NCBI GenBank assembly: GCA_034620365.1
Contig: JAQGEQ010000036.1
Coordinates: 1 to 64,000 of the forward strand
Length of the DNA: 64,000 bases
Reading direction: 5' to 3'
Source of the DNA: Pegea sp. RAD2-039
Taxonomy: Eukaryota > Chordata > Thaliacea > Salpida > Salpidae
The notes under the pieces are model-generated. The model saw only the letters and a program-made list of their open reading frames with translations. It made no database searches and was not told where the DNA came from. The stretch's first letter is position 1. Each line of letters begins with the position of its first letter. The position numbers and the translations under genes are program-made. Shown piece by piece: positions 1 to 13,139 of the stretch.

Positions 1-3000
1 TATAGATGAATAGAGGAACAAATGAATGGATGATTAGATGAATAAATGAATAGATGATTAGATGATTAGATGAATAGATGATTAAATGAATAGAGGAATA
101 GATGATTAGACAAAAAGATGAATAAATGAATAGATGAATAGATGAATAGATGATTAGATGAATAGATGATTAAATGAATAAAGGAATAGATGAATAGATG
201 AATAGATGAATAGATGATCAGATGAATAGATGATTAGATGAATAGATGATTAGATGATTAAATGATTAAATGAATAGATGAATAGATGAATAGATGAATA
301 GATGAATAGATGAATAGATGAATAGATGAATAGATGAATAGATGATTAGATGAATAGATGATTAGATGATTAGATGATTAGATGATTAAACGATTAGATG
401 ATTAGATGATTAGATGATTATTTGATTAGATGATTAGATGATTAGATGAATAGATGAACAGATGATTAGATGATTAAATGAATAGCTGAATAGATGATTA
501 GTTGAACAGATGATTAGATAATTAAATGAATAGATGATTAAATGATTAGATGATTAGATGATTAGATGAAGAGATGAATAGATGAATAGATGATTAGATG
601 AATAGATGATTAGATGAATAGATGCTTAGATGATTAATAGAATAGATGAATAGATGAATAGATGAATAGATGATTAGATGATTAGATGATTAGATGATTA
701 GTTGAACAGATGATTAGATGATTAAATGAATAGATGATTAGATGATTAGATGAATAGATGAATAGATGAATAGATGAATAGATGAATAGATGAATAGATG
801 AATAGATGAATAGATGAATAGATGAATAGATGAATAGATGAATAGATGAATAGATGATTAGATGATTAGATGATTAGATGAACAAATGATTAGATGATTA
901 AATGAATAGATGAATAGATGAATAGATGATTAGATGATTAAATGAAGAGATGAATAGATGATTAGATGAATAGATGATTAGATGATTAATGAATAGATGA
1001 ATAGATGATTGGATGATTAGATGATTAAATGAATAGATGAATAGATGATTAGATGATTAAATGAAGAGATGAATAGATGAATAGATGAATAGATGAATAA
1101 ATGAATAGATGAATAGATGAATAGATGATTAGATGATTAGATGATTAGTTGAACAGATGGTAGATGAATAGATGAATAAATGAATATTTGAATAGATGAA
1201 TAGATGATTAGATGATTAGATGAATAAATGATTAGATGATTAGATAAATAGATGATTAGATGATTAAATGAATAGAGGAAAAGATGAATAGATGATTACA
1301 TGATTAGATGAAGAGATGAATAGATGATTAAATGAACAGATGATTAGATGAATAGATGATTAGATGATTAAATGAATAGATGAATAGATGAATAGATGAA
1401 TAAATGAATAGATGATTAGATGAATAAATGATTAGATGATTAGATAAATAGATGATTAGATGATTAAATAAATAGATGAATAGATGTATAGATGATTAGA
1501 TGATTAAATGAATATATGAATAGATGAATAAATGATTAGATGATTAAATGAATAGATGAATAGATTAATAAATGAATAGATGATTAGATGATTAGATGAT
1601 TAGATGAATAGATGATTAGATGATTAAATGAATAGAAGAATAGATGAATAGATGATAAGATGAATAAATGATTAGATGATTAGATAAATAGATGATTAGA
1701 TGATTAAATAAATAGATGAATAGATGAATAGATGATTAGATGATTAAATGAATAGATCTATAAATGATTAGATGATTATATGATTATATGAATAGATGAA
1801 TAGATTAATAGATGAATAGATGAATAGATGATTAGATGAATAAATGATTAGTTGATTAGATGAATAGATGAATAGATGATTAAATGAATAGATGATTAGA
1901 TGATTAGATGAATAGATGATTAAATGTATAGATGAATAGAGGAATAGATGAAAGGATGATTAGATGATTAGATGAATAGATGAATAGATGAATAGATGAT
2001 TAGATGAATAGATGAATAGATGAATAGATGATTAGATGAATAGATGAATAGATGATTAGATGATTAGATGATTAGATGATTAGATGATTAGATGATTAGA
2101 TGATTAGATGATTATATGATTAGATGATTAGATGATTAGATGATTAGATGATTAGATGAATAGATGAATAGATGAACAGATGATTAGATGCTTAAATGAA
2201 TAGATGAATAGATGATTAGTTGAACAGATGATTAGATAATTAAATGAATAGATGATTAGATGATTAGATGAAGAGATGAAGAGATGAATAGATGAATAGA
2301 TGAATAGATGATTAGATGAATAGATGATTAGATGAATAGATGAATACATGCTTAGATGATTAATATAATAGATGAATAGATGAATAGATGAATAGATGAA
2401 TAGATGAATAGATGAATAGATGATTAGATGATTAGATGATTAGTTGAACAGATGATTAGATGATTAAATGAATAGATGATTAGATGATTAGATGAATAGA
2501 TGAATAGATGAAAAGATGAATAGATGAATAGATGAATAGATGAATAGATGAATAGATGAATAGATGAATAGATGATTAGATGATTAAATGAATAGATGAA
2601 TAGATGAATAGATGATTAAATGAATAGATGAATAGATGATTAGATGATTAGATGATTAGATGATAGATGATTAAATGAACAGATGATTAGATGATTAGAT
2701 GAATAGATGATTAAATAAATAGATGAATAGAGTAATAGATGAATAGATGAATAGATGATTAGATGAATAAATGATTAGATGAAAAGATGAATAGAAGATT
2801 AGATGATTAGATGAATAGATGATTAGATGATTAGATAAATAGATTATTAGATGATTAAATGAATAGATGAATAGATTAATAGATGAATAGTTGATTAAAT
2901 GAATAGATGATTAGATGAATAGATGATTAGATGAATAGATGATTAGATGAATAGATGATTAGATGATTAAATGAATAGATGAATAGATGAATAGATTAAT

Positions 3001-3713
3001 AAATGAATAGATGAATAGATGATTAGATGAATAAATCATTAGATGATTAGTAAAATAGATGATTAGATGATTAAATAAATAGATGAATAGATGAATAGAT
3101 GATTAGATGATTAAATGAATAGATCTATAAATGATTAGATGATTATATGAATAGATGAATAGATTAATAGATGAATAGATGAATAAATGATTAGATGATT
3201 AGATGAATAGATGAATAGATGATTAAATGAATAGATGATTAGATGATTAGATGATTAGATGAATAGATGATTAAATGAATAAAGGAATAGATGAATAGAT
3301 GAATAGATGAATAGATGAATAGATGATTAGATGAATAGATGAATAGATGATTAGATGATTAGATGATTAGATGATTAGATGATTAGATGATTATATGATT
3401 AGATGATTAGATGAATAGATGAATAGATGAATAGATGAACAGATGATTAGATGATTAAATGAATAGATGAATAGATGATTAGTTGAACAGATGATTAGAT
3501 AATTAAATGAATAGATGATTAGATGATTAGATGATTAGATGAAGAGATGAATAGATGAATAGATGATTAGATGAATAGATGATTAGATGAATAGATGATT
3601 AGATGCTTAGATGATTAATAGAATAGATGAATAGATGAATAGATGAATAGTTGAATAGATGAATAGATGATTAGATGATTAGATGCTTAGATGATTAATA
3701 GAATAGATGAATA
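1..3713. repeat. Octamer minisatellite, two-variant array
   Basis: The whole stretch is an 8-bp tandem repeat built almost only from GATGAATA and GATGATTA. Rarer variants are GATTAATA, AATGAATA, GTTGAACA and GATGCTTA. The plus strand has almost no C. Most departures are single substitutions, with a few single-base or partial-unit indels that shift the register. Longer blocks recur: GTTGAACAGATGATTAGATA occurs near 501, 2219 and 3482, each followed 120-128 bases later by a GCTTAGATGATTAATA-type marker. The array therefore also grew by duplicating segments of more than 1 kb. No gene is present; open frames on the minus strand are by-products of the repeat. Confidence 0.97.
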
Positions 3714-4472
3714 GATAAATAGATAAATAGATAAATAGATAAATAGATAAATAGATAAATAGATAAATAGATAAATAGATAAATAGATAAATAGATAAAT
3801 AGATAAATAGATAAATAGATAAATAGATAAATAGATAAATAGATAAATAGATAAATAGATAAATAGATAAATAGATAAATAGATAAATAGATAAATAGAT
3901 AAATAGATAAATAGATAAATAGATAAATAGATAAATAGATAAATAGATAAATAGATAAATAGATAAATAGATAAATAGATAAATAGATAAATAGATAAAT
4001 AGATAAATAGATAAATAGATAAATAGATAAATAGATAAATAGATAAATAGATAAATAGATAAATAGATAAATAGATAAATAGATAAATAGATAAATAGAT
4101 AAATAGATAAATAGATAAATAGATAAATAGATAAATAGATAAATAGATAAATAGATAAATAGATAAATAGATAAATAGATAAATAGATAAATAGATAAAT
4201 AGATAAATAGATAAATAGATAAATAGATAAATAGATAAATAGATAAATAGATAAATAGATAAATAGATAAATAGATAAATAGATAAATAGATAAATAGAT
4301 AAATAGATAAATAGATAAATAGATAAATAGATAAATAGATAAATAGATAAATAGATAAATAGATAAATAGATAAATAGATAAATAGATAAATAGATAAAT
4401 AGATAAATAGATAAATAGATAAATAGATAAATAGATAAATAGATAAATAGATAAATAGATAAATAGATAAAT
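3714..4472. repeat. Homogeneous GATAAATA octamer tract (about 95 copies)
   Basis: About 760 bases consist of the octamer GATAAATA with no visible interruption. They directly continue the diverged GATGAATA/GATGATTA array. The tract decays at its right edge into AAATAAAT-type units up to about 4505. Because 8 is not a multiple of 3 and the complement TATTTATC contains no stop triplet in any register, all three minus-strand frames stay open. That produces a long meaningless Tyr/Leu/Ser/Ile/Phe open frame. The uniformity next to a diverged array points to recent slippage expansion or to a collapsed or extended assembly. Confidence 0.97.
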
Positions 4473-4939
4473 GGATAAATAAATAAATAAATAAATATAT
4501 AAATTGATAAATACTGTAAATACCATAAATGCCATATGTTGCATCTTTTGGTTTCTATTTTTTTTGACTGAATATATATTATTTGTTAGAATGTGTGTTA
4601 GCGAGAGGAGTTCTTTTCAGGTATCTTCCTTTGCATTTATTGCATTAATGAAATAAATAATTTACTAAATAATCAAAACTTTTTTAAGTTATTTGCTTCA
4701 TTTATTCATCAACATTTTTATACATGGTTACGGATGATAAATGTTGCAAGTATTTTGGTGAAAAAAAAAATTGCAGAAAGATTTGATAAAATTGTAGCGT
4801 TTGAGAAGAATAAATAGATGTAAATTACGAAAAAAAAATTTTTTTAAATTTAAAATAATTGCTACACAAGATTAAATTAAATCTGCATACTTTATAAAAC
4901 TTAAAGTAATTATTTATGCACATTTTTTGATTGAAGATT

Positions 4940-5500
4940 TTGTCAGTTCAGCAACCTAGACTTTAGTACATACGACAATGCTTTTGTTGTTGTATGAGCT
5001 AAGAATCTATATCTCTGATTAACACTTTACTTTTTACAACTTTGTGCCAAGTTAAAAGATGAACACAGACGAAATAGCTAAAACTACAAACAAACATTAG
5101 TAGTAATAGTAATTAATCAATAAAATAATGTAGAGCTGAATTTTTATTAATTGTATGTAAAGATTCATTTTCACGAAGCAAGTAATATGGTTTCACGTGC
5201 AAATGTAACTTTAATTACAAATATAAATGGATTTAAGATTAATTAAACGATTTGCAACTATTATAAAGCAGAAATAATAATAAACAAGTGTTTTATAAAA
5301 GGATACTTATAAAGTCGATTCTTAGTAGACAAAGTAATTATAAACTTAAGCAGAAGCATACTGCCAAGTGATATAAATTAGTTCATAATAACAACAGATA
5401 TTGAAGATAATGGAGTAGCTAGCTTTAACTACTTATGCTCGCTAATAAGAATAATTAGCGAGTCATAATGTAGTTAAAAGCTAATCACACCGTAAAATCA
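4940..5500 (+). repeat. Multi-hairpin unit A (H4-H2?-H1)
   Basis: First copy of a dispersed unit of about 600 bp. H4 lies at 4957-5010, where CATACGACAA pairs with TTGTTGTATG. H2 is degenerate around 5246-5320. H1 lies at 5412-5491: it starts GGAGTAGCTAG, folds through TTTAACTAC and CGCTAAT against ATTAGCG and GTAGTTAAA, and ends CTAATCACACCGTAA. There is no protein-coding signal. Copies elsewhere keep the order and pairing but differ in sequence. Function is unknown. Confidence 0.75.
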
Positions 5501-5510
5501 TTGAGTAAAT

Positions 5511-5885
5511 ACTGGGTAGAATAAAGAGCGATTATGAAATGACATTCTTAAAATAAAAGATTAGCCTAAAGCTTGAAGAGAATTTCCAATTCTCCAGCAC
5601 CTCCATTTTTCGTTTTCATCTGAAGCCTTCAATTTTTCCATTTTAAACTGTAAAATAATTTTCGTTAGTAACTATTAGGCCATTTCAAGTAGAAGGCTTA
5701 CTTCAGTCTATGTTTCTTATATAACTTGAAACATTTTTTCACAATCGACACAATATATACAATCGATATTAACAACAGGTATCGAAGATAATGGAGTAAC
5801 TAGCCTTAACTACTTATGCTCGGTAAAAAAAAACAAAAATTACCAAAGAAAAAGTAGTTAAAAGCTAATCACACCGTAATGTATG
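5511..5885 (+). repeat. Multi-hairpin unit, partial copy with H1
   Basis: A conserved lead-in (AATAAAGAGCGATTATGAAA, near 5520) is shared with 7255-7440. It runs into H1 at 5793-5875, where GGTAA pairs with TTACC and CTTAACTACTT with AAGTAGTTAA around an A-rich loop. H4, H3 and H2 are missing. The copy at 7250-7615 is nearly identical, so the two arose by duplication. Confidence 0.75.
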
Positions 5886-6057
5886 TTTTCCATGAGTTCA
5901 TATATAGTAGCTTTTAGATACTTGGTTAACCTTGGCTTATATAGTCATAGGCCACGCATTTATCTCAATTTTAATTGCTATAAGAAAGAAAGCAAAGCGA
6001 TCAAACAAAAATCATTGCAATTAAAAAAATGATAATAAGAAATCGCAGAATAATTTA

Positions 6058-6190
6058 TGCAGCACACATTTTTTAATTAGGTAAATAATCAGACAATTAA
6101 GTTCAATCAAAGTGATTTAATTTTTATCAACATAATTTGTTTTGAAGAAGGTTGTTTATCATCAGTTAAGATAATAAGTTTAGATGTATC
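6058..6190 (+). repeat. Short dispersed repeat, AATAATCAGACAATTAAG family
   Basis: This block contains AATAATCAGACAATTAAG and a following AAGTGATTTAATTTTT segment. It recurs at about 9050-9150 and 10840-10960. It lies between hairpin units and has no coding signal. It appears to be another module of the same decaying macro-repeat. Confidence 0.65.
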
Positions 6191-6299
6191 CATTTTTAAT
6201 TTGATCTGAAGTCTTATCATTTTCACCTTCAACTGTAAAATAGCTTTGTTAGAAGCTCTTCAGCCATTTTAAGAATCTTAATTTGAAACTAATTTTTTA

Positions 6300-6830
6300 C
6301 CTGAAGATTTGATCTACTCAGCAATGTAGATTAGAGAACTTCTTTTTTGTTGTATGAGCTAAAAATATATATTTCCAATAAAGTTTTTAACTTGTTGTTG
6401 GGATAACCAAATTAAAAGAAAAAACATGCAAAGTATTCTCAAATGCAAACAAACCAAAGCAATTGATTAATTGAATAAGGTAGAGTTGAATGTTTACTAA
6501 TTGTATTTAAAGATTCATCTCCACGATGCAGTCAGTAATGCATAGTGCACAGATGAAGCTTTTATTACAAATATAAATCGACTTAAGACCTAAATAGTTT
6601 GGCAACTACTACAATACATATGCACGCCGAAGTGATATTGTCATAACACTAAACGACTATTTCAAGAGCATTCAAATTGATGAAAATAAAAGTGAAATAA
6701 GGAAGTGATATAAAAGTAGTCAGTAACGAGTACCGAAGATAATGGAGTAAATAAAGTTAAACTACTGATGCGTTGTAATAACAACATTTACTAAGCATGA
6801 GCAGCTTAAAGCTATCTACACCGTAAAAGT
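6300..6830 (+). repeat. Multi-hairpin unit B (degenerate)
   Basis: A unit with the same module order as at 4940 and 21345. The H4 remnant is at about 6325-6385 and keeps only the 3' arm TTGTTGTATGAGCTAA. H2 is at about 6600-6665, where GTGATAT pairs with ATAACAC. H1 is at 6744-6822, keeping GGAGTAA at the start and CTACACCGTAA at the end with a poorly paired stem. This is the weakest copy. Confidence 0.55.
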
Positions 6831-7249
6831 TGCTTATATTTTCGTTGAAATTTTATAAGCTAAAATAAAGATACAAGATTGACTTTGAATTATCAAACCA
6901 ATGGCCACCGATTTATTTCAATTTAAATAACTAAAGGAAACATACCAAACTACGAATTATCACTATCATATCTTTATAAGGAAATTACACGATAATAAAA
7001 CAAGATCTACAAATCTAGATTGCAATTTTCAACATTGACGGTAAATAAATACGAAGAAAATTTTCTTACCTTAGAGCTTTAACGTTGACGACAGCAACTT
7101 CAGGATGAAAACATTTTGGCTGGTATTAGGAGCAGACATTTTGGTACATACTGAAAAATGTCATGAAATGGATTCTGCATTGCTGCCAAATAAATACATA
7201 TTAGTTTAAAATGTTTTTACTTAATTGAAAGCACCACTTTTTTGTATGT

Positions 7250-7615
7250 GTAGAATAAAGAGCGATTATGAAATGTCATTCTTAAAATAAAAGATTAGCC
7301 TGAAGCTTGAAGAGAATTTCCAATTCTCCAGCACCTCCATTTTTCGTTTTCATCTGAAGCCTTCAATTTTTCCATTTTAAACTGTAAAATAATCTTCGTT
7401 AGTAACTACTAGTTCATTTTAAGTAGAAGTTTTACTTCAGTCTATGTTTCTTATTTAACTTGAAACATTTTTTCACAATCGACACAATATATACAATCGA
7501 TATTAACAACTTGTATCGAAGATAATGGAGTAACTGGCCTTATCTACTTATGCTAGGTAAAAAAAAAAAAATTACCTAAGCATAAAGTAGTTAAAAGCTA
7601 ATCACACCGTAAAGC
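7250..7615 (+). repeat. Multi-hairpin unit, duplicate of the 5511-5885 copy
   Basis: It closely repeats 5511-5885. H1 lies at 7527-7608, with TATGCT-AGGTAA pairing to TTACCT-A-AGCATA around an A-run loop. Relative to the 5793 copy, both arms near the loop have changed while remaining complementary. Confidence 0.75.
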
Positions 7616-8189
7616 TTGCTTGTGTTTTCTATAAAAGATAAATCACAAAATAATAAAATGCGTGATTTAAATCTGATCTTTAATTGCTTTTTTCAACGTT
7701 GATGTTTACTGAATACTGGAAGAAAATTTCTTAGCTGTGTGCTTTAACTTGAGCTGGGAATTTATATAATTGAGGGAAATATTCACAAGAGGTATATTCA
7801 AGAATTGTTTACATTTTTGTAAAGTTAAATAATAAGTTTTGGAAATCAGAAGGAATGATCTTATTGATGAAAGCAGAAAAAAGCGATGGTGATCAACTTT
7901 ACAGTTTTGAGAATTTTCTAAGCAAATATGAAAAAAAGTGTAAAAGTAAACGTAATCAATCAAAATACAAATTAATAATAATAATATAATAAACAAATAA
8001 ACGTTATAATAATTTTGTGTAGTGAGAAGCAACTCCACTTTTTTGCATACTTGCATCCATTTTTTTATTTTGATGTAAATCTTGAACCTTCAACTGTAGA
8101 ATAGCTTTTTTTGAAGTTTCTCCGCCATTTTAATTAGTAGTTTTACTTAAGCATGCAATTTTTAAATGATTACGAAAAATTGTTCAATA

Positions 8190-8885
8190 ACCTGACAAAT
8201 GATTAGTAGACAAAAAAATGAAAAACATTAAATTGAAACATGGGGACAAAATAGTGATACGAAATATCTTTTATTAACAACAGCAATCGAAGACAGTGGA
8301 GATACTAGTTGTAAGCTACTCATACTCAGCAATGAAGTTCATTACTGAGTATGGTTAGCTTGAAACTAATCACACCATAAGGCTTGTTTATGTTATTGAT
8401 GAAATTATATATACTAGAATATGGATACATGGTTGACGTTGGCTTATATAGTTAATGGTCATCAATTTATCTTAATTCTGACCACCATAATAAATAAACT
8501 TAAGCGAGAAAACACCAATTATTACGATTACAGCATTAATAGAAAATCACAGAATAATAAATGTGAATCGAAAATCAAATCATTGATTCCATTTTTAAAG
8601 ATTGATGGTAAATGACGATTGGAAGAAAATTTCTTAGCTGTGTGCTTTAATTCAAGCCAAAAAAGTATATAATTGAGTGAAATATTCACAAGAGATATAT
8701 TCAAGGATTGTTTACATTTTTGTAAAGTTAAACAAATAAGTTTTGGAAGTCAGAAGGAATGATCTTATTGATGAGAGTAAAAAAAAGTGATGATAATCAA
8801 CTTTACAGTTTTGAGAATTTTCAGAGCAAATATGAAAAAAGTGTAAAAGTAAACGTAATCAATCAAAATACAAGTTGATTTAGTT
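8190..8885 (+). repeat. Segmental duplicate (copy 1) with H1 hairpin
   Basis: About 700 bp repeated at 9890-10580, offset about 1.7 kb, with roughly 90% or better identity by eye. It contains H1 at 8298-8376, where AAGCTA-CTCATACTCAG pairs with CTGAGTATG-TTAGCTT and AATGAA with TTCATT. A shared downstream tail follows. A 64-codon open frame lies in the tail of both copies, but it resembles nothing known and related tails elsewhere (7690-8000, 5920-6000) do not preserve it, so it is not called as a gene. Confidence 0.85.
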
Positions 8886-9519
8886 TTTCTAAACATATAA
8901 TATGGTTGATTAAGAGATGAGAAAAGTGGTTTACATACTTTTATGTAGCATTATTGAAAGCTTTGTTTACCCAACCAAGAACTCCTTCTACTTTTGATAC
9001 AAAAATCATGTTGATGCACGTCTTAAAGGCTCTTGAAAGGCAGCATACATTTTTGGATCATGTAAATAATCAGACAATTAAGTTCAATCAAAGTGATTTA
9101 ATTTTTGGCAACATACTTTGTTTTGAAGTGGCGTTGAAAAGCCGTCCACCAAACAGCATAACTCGGTCTATAAGAACATAAAAGTTGTATTAGAGTTTTT
9201 TTTTAACACTTATCTAGTCTTAAAAAGCAGAAATTTGAATTAACTCACCGTTTAGAATATTGAACATTTTTGATAATAATAACAACAAAATTTTGTAGAT
9301 ATTGAAAAATGTTGGTAATTAGCCTGTGGGTTCCTGTCAAATAAGTAATGTTAGAATAATTTGTTTGTTCTTACTAGTACAAAATACCATTTTTTGGATG
9401 AGTAGAATAAATAGAGAACACAAAACTCAACTCTCAAGATTGGTGTTCAGCTGAAATACGATTTTGCGATCTCCAAGTCTTCATTTTTGATTTTGAAACA
9501 TTGAAGTTGAGAAAATTGA

Positions 9520-10085
9520 AGGTTTTGTAAACTCAGCAATCTACATTAAAAAGCATACGACAGTTTTTGTTAATGTATGAGCTAAAAATTTCTATTTTCT
9601 ATTAGAAGTTCACTTTCTAAAGCTTGTTATTGTAGTGACCAAATTGAAAAGTGAAAACATGTAGAATAATATCAAGTGCCAACAAACCTATACAATTGAT
9701 CAATCGAAAAATCAGAGATGAATTATTATTGAATGTAAGTTAAGGTACATTTTCACGATGCTATTAATAAAGCATACCGTGCAAAATGTACCATATATTA
9801 CAAAAATAAGTTGATTTGTTTTGAAGAAAGATTAACAACTACTACAATGCACTTGCACTACGACGTAATAAAGAACAACTTTATCATAACATGACAAATG
9901 ATTCGTAGATAAAAAAATGAAAAATATTAAATTGAAACATGGGGACAAAGTAGTGATATGAAATAGCTTATATTAACAACAGCAATCGAAGACAGTGGAG
10001 ATACTAGCTGTAAGCTACTCATGCTCAGCAATGAAGTTCATTACTGAGTACGATTAGCTTAAAACTAATCACACCATAAGGTTTG
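9520..10085 (+). repeat. Multi-hairpin unit E (H4-H2-H1)
   Basis: H4 is at about 9541-9596, with CATACGACA and a TTAATGTATG return arm. H2 is at about 9835-9905, where AATAAAG pairs with CTTTAT. H1 is at 9997-10075, ending CTAATCACACC. The right part is the second copy of the segmental duplication (9890-10580). Confidence 0.7.
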
Positions 10086-10580
10086 CTTATGTTATTGATG
10101 AAATTGTATATACTAGAATATGGATACATGGTTGACGTTGGCTTATATAGTTAATGGTCATCAATTTATCTTAATTCTGACCACCATGATAAATAAACTT
10201 AAGCGAGGAAACACAAATTATTACGATTACAGCATTAATAGAAAATCACAGAATAATAAATGTGATTCGAAAATCAAATCATTGATTCCATTTTTAAAGA
10301 TTGATGGTAAATGACGATTGGAAGAAAATTTCTTAGCTGTGTGCTTTAATTCAAGCCAAAAAAGTATATAATTGAGTGAAATATTCACAAGAGATATATT
10401 CAAGAATTGTTTACATTTTTGTAAAGTTAAACAAATAAGTTTTGGAAGTCAGAAGGAATGATCTTATTGATGAAAGTAAAAAGAAGTGATGATAATCAAC
10501 TTTACAGTTTTGAGAATTTTCAGAGCAAATACGATAACAAAATTGTAAAACGTAATGATCAAATTACAAGTTGATTTACT
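9890..10580 (+). repeat. Segmental duplicate (copy 2) with H1 hairpin
   Basis: Second copy of the block at 8190-8885. Differences are mostly single substitutions spread over the block. The copies diverge after about 10530, where this one has a short deletion in an AAGTAAACGTAATC-type segment. Confidence 0.85.
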
Positions 10581-11870
10581 GTCGATCTCGAAACAAAAAA
10601 TATGGCGGATTAAGAGTGAAAATGTTCACAAGAGTAAAACGATGATAAGAAAAAACTAAAATAATGTACATTTAGCAACAACAGTGTAAAAAAGGATTAA
10701 TAAATCAAAATATAAATACTGTCAATCTTGAATTATGGAATATGTTCAATCAAGAAATGAGAAATTGGTTGATTGACTAACTACACAGCGTGAATGAAAG
10801 TTTCATTTAGTGAACCAACAGTTTATACGAACTCTTTACGAAGCATACATTTTTTAATTAGGTAAATAATCAGGTTATTAAGCTGAATCAAAGTGATTCA
10901 ATTTTTGGCAACATACATTGTTGTGAAAAAGTTTGTTTATCATCAGTTATTGGTGGGCTTAAATCAAAGTGATGATTAAATTATCAAAGAGTAGGAAAAA
11001 TCTTTAACGAAATCACAGCTTTGTCTATGAGAACATGAAAATAGTGCAACTGCTTAGTTTTATTCATTTAAGTAGTCTTAAAAAGCAGAATTTTGAAATG
11101 ATGCACTTTGCTTTCATGTAGAATCGATTCGGAAGTTATTCCACCATTTTTTTCTGTTAAAGCAGACATTTTGGTCATAGCATACTTACTTCAAAAACAC
11201 CTCCTTTTCTTTGTATGAGTAAAATAAAAAGAAAACACCAAATATCACTCTAAAAAAAAAGATTAGTTTCAAGCTTCGAGAGGATTTTGAATTCATTAAA
11301 ATTTCCATTTTTTATTTCAATTTGCATCTTTGATGCTGATTAATCTTAAACTGTTAGACAAGTCTTTTTTGAAATCATTTGGACATTTTTAAGCAGTAGA
11401 CTTGCATTTTTAAGCAGAATATTTTGTGAGAATCACATTAAAATCGATATTTATATTTCTTATAAAATAAATTATGGATTTTCTTGATTAAAAAGATAAA
11501 GAAACAGATAAGTTTCCCTAAACTAAATGCTCATAAGAATTCATATATTAAACTTTAATTGATATAGATACAAACAAATTAGTAAGACAAGATGATAAAA
11601 AAGTATCATTTTTATAAGAGTTTTGAAAATAGTATTTCAAAATTAGTTTAATTTAAACATACCGCTGCTGGTTTCGTTTCTGGTTGTAGTAAACTGTCTG
11701 TGTAAGCTCCTTACTCGAATCCATTCAGAAAACTGAGTGACTTCAACATGAAAAACACCAAAAAAAAGATTAGAAAAAGTGACAATTAAAATATTCCTTT
11801 AAGATATTTTGTAATAAACTAATATTTCAAAATTGTTTAACTAATAACAATTTTTACCTGTGAATAATGA
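10581..11870. other. AT-rich filler with decayed repeat pieces
   Basis: No gene is visible. Pieces match other parts of the 4.6-24 kb zone: the AATAATCAG block at 10840-10960 and an AGTAAAATAAAAAG lead-in near 11215 that resembles 5515 and 7255. The remainder looks like unique AT-rich sequence. Confidence 0.5.
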
Positions 11871-12320
11871 GTAATCATTAAGTTTCTTATTGCTAAGCCA
11901 TAGAATATGTCTGAAATGAATCTAAGCAATTAACTCTTATAAATGATTTCGCCAAATTTAGAAGGGTTAACCGCTTAACTCCACATCAACGTTTTTGACT
12001 TTTGGTAAATCAATGTGTCCTTTTACATCATTCCAACATTTATGTCAGATCAGAACATTTTATTAACTTATTAGAATGAATTGTGTTTTAGCTCAAAATT
12101 TTTGAATATTTGTTTGTCGACAGAAAAGTGTAAAAAAAAAAGGTATCAAAAGTTAATGATAGGCGAGCAATCAAGAAAGTTAATTTGGCAAAAATCGTTT
12201 TTTGCATATTGTCTAAAATATGTTTTAATAAATAATAACTTACAAATAATCTGTTTGTCACAAACTGTTTCTATCAATTTCTGATAACAAAATGATTGAA
12301 ATGATAAAAGGAAATTTACA
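11870..12320 (+). repeat. Diverged block shared with 16.98-17.92 kb
   Basis: The segment containing AACTCCACATCAACGTTTTT (about 11979) recurs near 17117. Flanking stretches (GTCTGAAATG, TTTATGTCAGATCAGAACAT, ATCGTTTTTTGCATATTGT) keep the same order in both places. More diverged relatives of the first part occur at about 21190-21330 and 23530-23680, with the motif TTGCCTAGCCATGGAAAATG or TTGCCTAGCCATCGAAAATG. The block is non-coding and forms part of the macro-repeat. Confidence 0.75.
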
Positions 12321-12642
12321 GTTTAAAAATATAAATTCAACAATTATTAATCGAAACAAAAATACCACGTAATTGAATCTAACTTTTTTTCAAATACTTT
12401 AAATGTATCATCAATAAACAAAAACAACAATTAAATTTTGAAATAATTGCTGTTAATTGTTGGATGAATGAAGTCTAAGTTTTTAGTTAATCTATGTTAA
12501 AATAGTTGAAGATTACATAAAACATATAAAGCTTATATGACAATCAAAACAAAAAATAAAGAAACTAAACGAAATATTTTGAAAGTAAACATGAAAAAAT
12601 AAAAATGTAGAAGAAAATTTATTTAATCTGAAGTTCAAACTT

Positions 12643-12922
12643 TTTGAGGCGATTTACCTTGCTTGAAGTAGAAACTTCCAGCCAAGCTGCTAGATGTCCC
12701 AAGGCGCGCTAATGAGTGTCAGAGAATAGAGAAATCCGTCAACCGAAAAGCATCTCATTCCTGTAAAAAGTAATAATGAAAATTACAACTTTGTTTTTGT
12801 TAAATGACGTAATCTTAAAGGGCATTTTTTGGGGCGATTTACCTTGCTTGAGGGAGAAACTTCCAGCCAAGTTGCTAGATGTCCCAAGGCGCGCTAATGA
12901 GTGTCAGAGAGTAGAGAAAAAT
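12643..12922 (+). repeat. 185-bp satellite, array A (about 1.5 copies)
   Basis: Contains GGCGATTTACCTTGCTTGA and GCTAGATGTCCCAAGGCGCG twice, 185 bp apart. It belongs to the same family as 14136-14645 and 18566-20133. The last copy breaks off after AGAGAGTAGAGAAA. About 225 bp further on comes an H3-H2 hairpin pair, the same order seen after the other two arrays. Confidence 0.9.
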
Positions 12923-13139
12923 GTCAATCAGTAAACTGGAAATCAGCCAGAAGAAGAGTTTGCATTTCCTAAGATCTTCGCTTTTCTTCTCAATCTCTAG
13001 TTTTGAGCTCGATCATGTTCCAACTGTAAACAAGGAGTTGTTAAAAATCATACAGAACTTTAAAATCAGTGAAAAAAATTGTTTTATGAGTTATACTAAT
13101 TATTAACATTTTGCTATTTTCATTTTGGCGATAATTTTG

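Noticed and set aside
3687..4544. 285-codon open frame of Tyr/Leu/Ser/Ile/Phe on the minus strand
   Set aside because: It is the reverse complement of the GATAAATA tract, which has no stop in any minus-strand frame. All three frames are equally open, so it carries no coding information.
8421..10314. Duplicated 64-codon frame at 8421-8615 and 10120-10314
   Set aside because: The two copies are alike only because the whole block is duplicated, flanks included. More distant copies of the same tail do not keep the frame.
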